Assembly (NCBI GenBank): GCA_016194725.1
Contig: JACQAW010000219.1
Location: forward strand, 1 to 10,958
Length of the DNA stretch: 10,958 bases
Direction of reading: 5' to 3'
Origin: Deltaproteobacteria bacterium
GTDB lineage: Bacteria > Bdellovibrionota > UBA1018 > UBA923
Shown in pieces: positions 1 to 5,060 of this stretch. A program made the translations under genes and the position numbers. The stretch's first letter is position 1, and every line of letters starts with the position of its first letter. Below the pieces are notes generated by a model. That model did not search any database. It was not told where the DNA came from and was given only the letters and a program-made list of their open reading frames with translations.

Positions 1-277
1 GCAGGTCCGAGTTGTTGATCAGCGCCAGGTCGGGCAGGTCGTTGGCGTAATGGTCGGCAATGATGGCGCGCAGGCTTTGAAACGAGCTGCCGCCTTTGAT
101 GACCTCCACAATGAATTTGGAGTGAGACGTATTGAAGTCTTTTACGATTTCGGTCATGGCGTGGTCAAATGGGGCCGACGCCTCGAGCGGTACCAGTACC
201 CGCAACTTAGGGGGGGCCTGGGCTAGCACATTTGTCGTGGACACGAGAGCCATGAGTATCATTAAAAGTGAGGTCAT
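1..277 (-). CDS. Extracellular solute-binding protein of an ABC importer (N-terminal part, truncated by window edge)
   Basis: Read on the minus strand from an ATG at 277-275, the frame stays open to base 1 (92 codons). It begins with a signal peptide: a hydrophobic core, MTSLLMILMALVSTTNVLA, then a probable cleavage after LA-Q. The mature part reads PKLRVLVPLEASAPFDHAM, then VKDFNTSHSKFIVEVIKGGS and LPDLALINNSDL. This matches the opening of family 1 solute-binding proteins (UgpB/MalE-like), where a helix ending in a DFN-type motif precedes a beta strand and a region that senses a substrate list. The protein would bind a substrate (sugar or glycerol-phosphate-like; not resolvable here) in the periplasm and deliver it to an ABC permease encoded beyond the left edge. 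The gene is divergent from the metallophosphoesterase with 32 bp between starts. A run of seven C's (210-216, plus strand G) lies just after the signal peptide. The family call is fairly secure; the substrate is unknown. Confidence 0.72.
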   Translation of the reverse strand, partial: MTSLLMILMALVSTTNVLAQAPPKLRVLVPLEASAPFDHAMTEIVKDFNTSHSKFIVEVIKGGSSFQSLRAIIADHYANDLPDLALINNSDL

Positions 278-309
278 CGGTCTTTCAATTTTAGGATATA
301 ATTGGAAAA
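278..309. promoter_or_regulatory. Divergent 32-bp intergenic region with perfect TATAAT
   Basis: This short AT-rich spacer separates two divergent start codons. On the plus strand a perfect TATAAT lies at 297-302, seven bases before the GTG at 310, with an AGGA at 293-296 that could instead serve as a Shine-Dalgarno. On the minus strand TAAAAT (plus 288-293) could be a -10 for the solute-binding protein gene. No good TTGACA-like -35 is visible at the right distance on either strand, so the promoter assignment is tentative. If TATAAT is used, the metallophosphoesterase transcript would be nearly leaderless. Confidence 0.35.
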
Positions 310-1419
310 GTGGAAAAGATTAAAATCGTAATAAGCGATTGTCACCTTTCAGCGGGGTTACATTTCGAGAGCGAAAAAAACCCTCATGAGGACTTCTTCT
401 TCGACGACGAGATGATCGCCTTCTTTGAGTACTTTTCCAGTGGACGCTACGCGGACGCGGAAGTCGAGCTAATCATCAATGGCGATTACCTTGATTTTTT
501 GAATGTGCCATACCGCGGCGAGTTCGAAGAGGTCATTACCGAGCAGTTCGCGCTGTATAAGCTGGAGTGCATCCTGGCCGGACACCCCCGGGTCATGACA
601 GCGTTAAAACGCTTTGCAGCGCTTCCGGACAAGACAATCCTGTATAATATCGGAAACCACGACGCCGACCTGTTCTTCCCCAAGGTGCGCGAACGCCTCA
701 TCCGGGCCTGGGACCCCGAAGGCCGCTGTCCGAGCCCTAAGATTCGCGTGAACTATGAGACCCCGGTCATTGACCTGGACGGCGGGGTCCAGATTCACCA
801 CGGCAACCAGCTCGAAGCCGTCCACATGTTCAACTACGAAAAACCCATCATCACCGAGGGATTGGGGCAGCCGGTGCTGAATATTCCCTGGGGCAGCTTT
901 TATGTTCTCAAAATCGTGAATCGCTTCAAATGGGAACGCGATTACGTGGACAAGGTGCGGCCCGTGAAGGCGATGTTCCTGTGGGGCCTGCTGTTCGACA
1001 CCTGGTTCACGCTCAAGTTCATGTTTCTCTCGGTGTTTTACTTTATGAAAACCCGGTTTATCTATAGTCCGCAGCGGCGAAGCCGGCTTACTGTAACAGC
1101 CAAGATACTTCAGCAAGAGACAACGACCTTTCTTCAAGACCTCGAACGCGACGCCCGAGAGCTGCTCGAGCGCCAGGAGAACGTGCAGATCCTGATCATG
1201 GGCCATACCCACCACCCCATGTACAAAAGCTACCCGAACGGCAAAACCTACATCAACACGGGCACCTGGACCAAGATGATCAACCTGGACCTGCGTGGAA
1301 TCGGCGGCAGCTACCGGTTAACCTTCGCGCTGGTCGAATACGGCGTCGATGGCAAGGCCAAGGCCAGTCTTCAGACCTGGATGGGCGAATATCGCCCATA
1401 TCGCACTTTTACCGGCTGA
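310..1419 (+). CDS. Calcineurin-like metallophosphoesterase with hydrophobic insertion
   Basis: This 369-residue protein carries the full metallophosphoesterase signature: D10-x-H12 (ISDCH), GD at 58-59 (INGDYLD), GNHD at 115-118, HH at 163-164 and GHTHHP at 298-303. These residues bind a dinuclear metal centre that hydrolyses phosphomonoesters, phosphodiesters or pyrophosphates. The GTG at 310 is the only sensible start: an in-frame TAG lies at 292-294, and the DxH motif sits too close to the N-terminus for a later ATG. Residues about 219-246 (AMFLWGLLFDTW, then FMFLSVFYFM) are strongly hydrophobic and sit between the core motifs, so the enzyme may attach to the inner membrane. At 369 aa it is longer than soluble LpxH (about 240 aa). 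A UDP-diacylglucosamine hydrolase-like or other lipid-linked substrate is possible but unproven. There is no signal peptide, so the catalytic side is probably cytoplasmic. It is the first plus-strand gene, 72 bp before the CheW-like gene. Confidence 0.85.
   Translation: MEKIKIVISDCHLSAGLHFESEKNPHEDFFFDDEMIAFFEYFSSGRYADAEVELIINGDYLDFLNVPYRGEFEEVITEQFALYKLECILAGHPRVMTALKRFAALPDKTILYNIGNHDADLFFPKVRERLIRAWDPEGRCPSPKIRVNYETPVIDLDGGVQIHHGNQLEAVHMFNYEKPIITEGLGQPVLNIPWGSFYVLKIVNRFKWERDYVDKVRPVKAMFLWGLLFDTWFTLKFMFLSVFYFMKTRFIYSPQRRSRLTVTAKILQQETTTFLQDLERDARELLERQENVQILIMGHTHHPMYKSYPNGKTYINTGTWTKMINLDLRGIGGSYRLTFALVEYGVDGKAKASLQTWMGEYRPYRTFTG
1381..1399 (+). repeat. Perfect inverted repeat (8-bp arms, 3-nt loop) near the metallophosphoesterase 3' end
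   Basis: ATGGGCGA (1381-1388) and TCGCCCAT (1392-1399) are perfect reverse complements around ATA. The repeat lies inside the last codons of the metallophosphoesterase gene and is followed by CTTTTA at 1406-1411. It could fold in mRNA as a stable hairpin, or act as an operator for the downstream signalling genes. The T stretch is too short and too far from the stem for a confident terminator. Confidence 0.4.
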
Positions 1420-1453
1420 ACTAATAATCCATGTAACCGATAGGTTGGGATAG

Positions 1454-1461
1454 AGGAGGAG
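1454..1461 (+). promoter_or_regulatory. Strong Shine-Dalgarno AGGAGGAG in front of the CheW-like gene
   Basis: This is the best ribosome-binding sequence in the window, but it does not fit the first ATG. That ATG (1492) lies about 30 nt downstream and has only AAGAAG nearby (1483-1488). An in-frame CTG at 1465 is 5 nt after AGGAGG and would add nine residues (M-PNRAAKKH). The site therefore argues for a rare CTG start at 1465, or else for a small change in this stretch of sequence. Confidence 0.55.
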
Positions 1462-1491
1462 CATCTGCCTAACCGCGCAGCCAAGAAGCAC

Positions 1492-1968
1492 ATGATTTAT
1501 TTCGAAGTCGACGGCATCGGCTATGCCGTTGATGCCGCCGAGCTTGCTGGCGTGGCTACGGGCTGCCCCTCAGTTACCTATCCTGGCTTGCCCGAGGGCG
1601 TTCAGGGGCTCATTCAATGGAGTGGGAAAGTTTTTCCCGTCATCGATGCATTTTGCGGCTCAGCGCCCAGCGAGACTCCACGGCCTGCCCTGGATCTTCG
1701 CACCTGCACCTATTTATTCTCGGTCGATTCCTTTAAAGGGCAGATCAAAGAGCTTGCGGTGGCCGTGCCCGGCAGCGTTCGGGTATTTTTCGCGGAGTCC
1801 ACCCTGCCGCCACCTGCCAGCGCGAGTCCCACTGTTGTGGCCATGCTCATCGACCAGGACGGCAACGAGGCCTATCAGCTCAAACTTTCCAAGGTCGCCG
1901 AACAGGCAGCCAGGTTGATCGTTCAGGCGCCAGCCAACCGGCGCGGAGGCAGAAAAGTTGCGGCTTGA
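1492..1968 (+). CDS. CheW-like chemotaxis coupling protein
   Basis: This is a single CheW-like SH3-type domain, 158 aa from the ATG, close to the usual size of CheW (about 150-170 aa). It opens with the typical strand IYFEVDGIGYAVDAAELAGV and then YPGLPEGVQGLIQWSGKVFPVIDA, the counterpart of the CheW motif PGxPxxVxGvinlRGxvvPViDl. The strictly typical R of that motif is S (WSGK), which may weaken receptor or kinase contacts. CheW proteins bridge methyl-accepting receptors and CheA at the inner membrane. No CheA, receptor or CheY is visible nearby. The gene overlaps the next by 11 nt (1958-1968), so the two are probably translated together, and the next gene also carries a CheW domain. The start is uncertain: a strong Shine-Dalgarno favours an in-frame CTG at 1465, giving 167 aa. 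The C-terminal tail is basic (RRGGRK). Confidence 0.75.
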   Translation: MIYFEVDGIGYAVDAAELAGVATGCPSVTYPGLPEGVQGLIQWSGKVFPVIDAFCGSAPSETPRPALDLRTCTYLFSVDSFKGQIKELAVAVPGSVRVFFAESTLPPPASASPTVVAMLIDQDGNEAYQLKLSKVAEQAARLIVQAPANRRGGRKVAA

Positions 1969-3340
1969 ACTGGGGCATCGCGATTTTGTCACCGAGCACG
2001 GCATTGCGCTGATTGAGGACATCGAGCGGGGCGCGCTGAGCCTTTCGGGGTCGGGCGATCATACGGCAGCCTTGAACGGAATTCTCGGGGACGTGCAGAC
2101 TTTTCGCATCGCCATTGGCGCGGTTCATGATTTCGCTCCACTGGTGCCCACCGTTGACGAGTTCGAGGGGCTGGTCAAGCTGATACGCGACGGCTCGCTG
2201 CCCATGGACAACAAGATTGGCGGAGTGCTTTTGCATGTGGTCAGCACGTTTCGAAATGCGGTCGCGAACCTGGGAACGGCCACGCGGGCGGGCCGAATGC
2301 TTCCTAAAGTTCTGCAAGATCTGAATAGGGTGATGAGCGCGCTTAAACAGAATAAGGCGGCCAGTCTCTTTGCGGTGAAGGCAGCCAATCCGGAAGATAA
2401 TCCTGTTTCAGTTGCAGTTCGCGTTCCTGTGGCAGCAACCGTTTCAGAAACGCGAAGGGAAACCGCAACTGAAACAGAATCCCCCTCGATCGCAAACCTC
2501 ACTGCAATCGCAAACGAGTACAGCGAAGTTTTTTTGCGTGACGAAGCAGGCCTGTTTTCGCAGGTTCTCGAGCTGGGACGCCGGCTGGCCACCGACCCCT
2601 ATGATCGTGCCACGTTGACTGAGCTGTTCCGCATGATTCACACCGTCAAGGGCAACTCAATGGCGCTGGGTTTCGAAGGCATGACCGCCTACGCTCATGC
2701 AGTCGAGGACTTGCTGTATCAGATTCAGTCGGGCCATCTTCGGGCCAGCGCGCGAGTGGCTCGCATGGTTCTGGGCTGCGCCGACACCTTGAAAGTCGTT
2801 CTGGACGACTATCGACGGGGCTCTGACGACCACGCCGGTATTGAGGAACGGGTTGCCGAAGTTCGGCGGTTCATCGAAGAGCAGATGAGCCGGCCGCAGA
2901 GTGAAAGGGTCGAAGCCACCGCCCAACAGACCGCCGTCGAGAATCTGTTTTTCCTGTCCGTGCGCATAGGGGGCCGCGAGCTGCTAGTGCCGTGCAGCGC
3001 GGTTTCGCAAGTCCTGCGCGGTCCGCGCGTCATGGCCATTCCCGGTGGCCGCAAAGGTTGGCTGGGAGTCATTCGCGCTGGCAATGTGCTGGTCCCCCTG
3101 GTGGATCCTCAGGCTCTGGTGGGCGTAAACGTCGGTTCCGAGATGGGACGCAATCCCCCGTGGAGCATAATTCTGGGTGGGTCCAGTATCGAGCTTGCCG
3201 AGCGCTCGCTTTTCGCGGTGCCTGTCGACGAAATCGGAACGGTTACCGAGCTGCCCTTTGGAATTCCGGCCATGAGCGCCGACGCCTTTGCGAATACAAC
3301 CGTGCTGGACATAACCGGAATGATGAAAAGGATCTGGTGA
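1958..3340 (+). CDS. Kinase-less HPt-like / HPt / CheW fusion protein
   Basis: The 460-aa protein starts at TTG 1958, 8 nt after GGAGG (1945-1949), inside the end of the CheW-like gene. Residues about 8-105 form a helical HPt-like region; where a phosphoacceptor His would be expected it reads DVQTFRIAIG (46-54), so it looks non-phosphorylatable. Residues 141-182 are a Val/Thr/Glu-rich linker. Residues about 183-310 are a clear HPt domain with LFRMIHTVKGNSMALG; H228 is the expected phosphoacceptor. Residues about 328-460 are a CheW domain (FFLSVRIGGRELLVPCSAV, then GWLGVIRAGNVLVPLVD). The layout resembles CheA P1 and P5, but the P3 dimerisation and P4 ATPase domains are missing entirely, with no frameshift remnant in the open frame. 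It cannot autophosphorylate, so it would need a CheA elsewhere or act as a phosphate sink or scaffold. Kinase-less ChpA-like proteins such as FimL are a distant precedent. It lies 7 bp before the HD-GYP gene. Confidence 0.78.
   Translation: MRLELGHRDFVTEHGIALIEDIERGALSLSGSGDHTAALNGILGDVQTFRIAIGAVHDFAPLVPTVDEFEGLVKLIRDGSLPMDNKIGGVLLHVVSTFRNAVANLGTATRAGRMLPKVLQDLNRVMSALKQNKAASLFAVKAANPEDNPVSVAVRVPVAATVSETRRETATETESPSIANLTAIANEYSEVFLRDEAGLFSQVLELGRRLATDPYDRATLTELFRMIHTVKGNSMALGFEGMTAYAHAVEDLLYQIQSGHLRASARVARMVLGCADTLKVVLDDYRRGSDDHAGIEERVAEVRRFIEEQMSRPQSERVEATAQQTAVENLFFLSVRIGGRELLVPCSAVSQVLRGPRVMAIPGGRKGWLGVIRAGNVLVPLVDPQALVGVNVGSEMGRNPPWSIILGGSSIELAERSLFAVPVDEIGTVTELPFGIPAMSADAFANTTVLDITGMMKRIW
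2403..2477 (+). repeat. Inverted repeat in the interdomain linker of the HPt-CheW gene
   Basis: CTGTTTCAGTTGC (2403-2415) and GCAACTGAAACAG (2465-2477) are perfect 13-nt reverse complements, and 16 of 17 positions pair if one mismatch is allowed. Between them lies a smaller palindrome, GTTTC-A-GAAAC (2441-2451), sharing the GTTTCAG core with the left arm. The region encodes the Val/Thr/Glu-rich linker and could fold into a branched hairpin in mRNA. It may be a relic of a short repeat element tolerated in an unconstrained linker. Confidence 0.5.
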
Positions 3341-3347
3341 CCTAAAG

Positions 3348-4244
3348 ATGGCTCTCCTGGGCATTCGAACGTCGTCGTTGCGTCCGGATGAAGCACTTGG
3401 TTTCGATGTCTATCTGCTGATCTCGGGAAAGCATCTTCTTTACGTGAAGCGCTCGGACGTCATCGCCGGCGAACGCCTGGACCGGCTGCAGTTGAAAAAC
3501 GTGCGCCAGCTGTTCATTACCGACGAAGACAAACCTCTTTACGAGGAATTCCTGAGGGGGGGTGCCCAGGCGGCCTTGTCGGCCTCGGACGTCCCGCTTG
3601 CAGGCCGCGCACGCGTTATCGCGGGTCAGTCGAAGGCCGCGGTGGAAGAGATGTTCGTGCATCCCCAGCTGCGCGAAAACTATGAGCGCGCGCGTTCGGC
3701 GGCCGCGAATCAGGTGGCATTTCTGCTCAAGCAGCCCGAGGCGCTCGAGCCGATTCTGGCCATGGCGAAGTTCGACCGCACCGTGTATCAGCACTCGGTA
3801 AACGTAGCCAGCATTGCAGTCGGACTGGCCGCTGGCCTGGGCGCTCCGCTCGATACGATTTCGGCATTGGGGCTGGGCGGCCTTTTGCATGACCTGGGCA
3901 AAAGCCCCGCCGCCACCAGCACCGGGGTGGCCGACTGGCGGCAGCATCCGCGCGCGGGTGCCGGGCTTTTGCTGAACAGGGATTACGTTTCGCGCGACGT
4001 GCTGGACCTGATTTTACTGCATGAGGAGCGGCTGGACGGACGGGGTTATCCCGCGGGAGCCAAAAAGCTCGATCAGATTTTCCAAGTCATGGGCCTGGCC
4101 AACTTCTATGATCGCCTCGTGACCATCGAAGGTCGTGACCCGCGCGCGGCCTACGACGAAATCGAGGGCATGAACCCCTTGCCGTACGAGCGAGATCTGA
4201 TTCATGGGCTCAAAGACGTGCTTGTCGCTAACAAAATCTGCTGA
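3348..4244 (+). CDS. HD-GYP domain protein, possibly with impaired c-di-GMP phosphodiesterase centre
   Basis: The 298-aa protein has an N-terminal region of about 130 residues (FDVYLLISGKHLLYVKRSDV, then VRQLFITDED), typical of the short sensory or adaptor parts preceding HD-GYP domains, followed by an HD-GYP domain (about 140-298). Conserved positions seen are H149 (YQHSVNVAS), H181-D182 (LLHDLGK), H200 (QHPRAG), E226 and the signature DGRGYP at 230-235. HD-GYP enzymes hydrolyse cyclic di-GMP to pGpG and GMP with two or three metals. Two usual ligand positions are changed: the canonical HHE is LHE (224-226), and the aspartate of the AD-x-(Y/F)-DAL motif is N252 (LANFYDRL). Activity may therefore be reduced or lost, leaving a binding or adaptor role. 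It directly follows the HPt-CheW gene, which suggests it is an output partner. The Shine-Dalgarno is weak (TAAAG just before the ATG), so coupling to the upstream gene is likely. Confidence 0.82.
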   Translation: MALLGIRTSSLRPDEALGFDVYLLISGKHLLYVKRSDVIAGERLDRLQLKNVRQLFITDEDKPLYEEFLRGGAQAALSASDVPLAGRARVIAGQSKAAVEEMFVHPQLRENYERARSAAANQVAFLLKQPEALEPILAMAKFDRTVYQHSVNVASIAVGLAAGLGAPLDTISALGLGGLLHDLGKSPAATSTGVADWRQHPRAGAGLLLNRDYVSRDVLDLILLHEERLDGRGYPAGAKKLDQIFQVMGLANFYDRLVTIEGRDPRAAYDEIEGMNPLPYERDLIHGLKDVLVANKIC

Positions 4245-4279
4245 TAACGTGACGCTATCCGTAACAACTGGAGTCACAT

Positions 4280-5047
4280 ATGAGCGAAAACACGAACGAA
4301 GGTGTGCTGACTGGTGCACTTGCCACCGATCGCAAAGATGCTTGGTGGGTAGGGCCACTGCTGACCGCGATGGGACTGGGTGCTTTTGGCGTCTATTCCA
4401 CGATTCGCGCTTTCGCGAACGCCGATTACGAGTGGGGCCCCTATCTTTCGCCATTCTACTCGCCCCTGATTCGAATTCCGGGCCTGAACGTATCGCCCGC
4501 GTTTCTCATTCTTTGGGCGCCGGCTGGTTTTCGCGCCACCTGTTATTATTATCGCAAGGCCTACTACCGGGCTTTTTTTCAGCACCCTACCGCCTGCGCG
4601 GTCAATGAGATTCACGGGCATTCCTACCGTGGCGAAACGTCGTTTCCTTTCATTTTTCAGAATATCCACCGCTATTTCATGTACGTCGCGGTACTGTTCA
4701 TAGGCATTCTCTGGTACGACGCGATTTCAGCTTTCTTTTTTCCGGCGGCTGACGGCACCAGGCATTTTGGCATGGGCCTGGGATCGCTCATCATGGTCGT
4801 CAACGTGCTGCTGCTGGGCAGCTACACGTTTGGCTGCCACTCCTTGCGACATGTCATCGGTGGCAAAATGGACTGTTTCTCGTGCACCTCGTTCGGCAAA
4901 GTTCAGCACAAGACCTGGCTTGGCGTGTCCTGGTTCAACAACCGGCACATGCTGTTTGCCTGGTGCAGTCTGTTCAGTGTGGGCCTGACCGATTTCTACG
5001 TCTGGCTGTGCGCGACCGGGCGAATCAACGACTTCCGTTTCTTTTAA
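4280..5047 (+). CDS. sdhC: Succinate dehydrogenase membrane anchor subunit (Sdh1-type)
   Basis: The 255-aa protein has about five predicted membrane helices (roughly 22-45, 72-90, 131-153, 164-187, 223-245). It precedes the flavoprotein and iron-sulfur genes by 13 bp and lies in their operon, with TGGAG (4269-4273) correctly placed before the ATG. It does not look like E. coli SdhC/SdhD. From memory, its WWVGPLLT, LSPFYSP, ATCYYYRKAYYRAFF and GCHSLRHVIGG segments match the single-subunit anchors of mycobacterial and actinobacterial Sdh1 enzymes. It would hold the catalytic dimer to the inner membrane and pass electrons from succinate to quinone. Conserved-looking Cys and His residues (C88, C106, H112, H114, H130, C186, H187, H191, C199, C202, H210, H223) could ligate haem b or a membrane-embedded Rieske-type cluster, as reported for a mycobacterial Sdh1. 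Which of these applies here cannot be told from sequence alone. Confidence 0.82.
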   Translation: MSENTNEGVLTGALATDRKDAWWVGPLLTAMGLGAFGVYSTIRAFANADYEWGPYLSPFYSPLIRIPGLNVSPAFLILWAPAGFRATCYYYRKAYYRAFFQHPTACAVNEIHGHSYRGETSFPFIFQNIHRYFMYVAVLFIGILWYDAISAFFFPAADGTRHFGMGLGSLIMVVNVLLLGSYTFGCHSLRHVIGGKMDCFSCTSFGKVQHKTWLGVSWFNNRHMLFAWCSLFSVGLTDFYVWLCATGRINDFRFF

Positions 5048-5060
5048 GAGGCATTAGCTC

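Noticed and set aside
132..323. Plus-strand 63-codon open frame across the divergent spacer
   Set aside because: It is antisense to the solute-binding protein gene, whose signal peptide and family match are convincing, and its product has no recognisable features.
604..1215. Minus-strand 203-codon open frame
   Set aside because: It is antisense to the metallophosphoesterase between its catalytic motifs.
4249..4276. GTGAC/GTCAC inverted repeat before sdhC
   Set aside because: Five-bp arms with an 18-nt gap are expected by chance and overlap the ribosome-binding site region without other support.
4404..4419. TTCGCG/CGCGAA hairpin within sdhC
   Set aside because: Six-bp GC-rich palindromes are frequent in this sequence; no context suggests a function.
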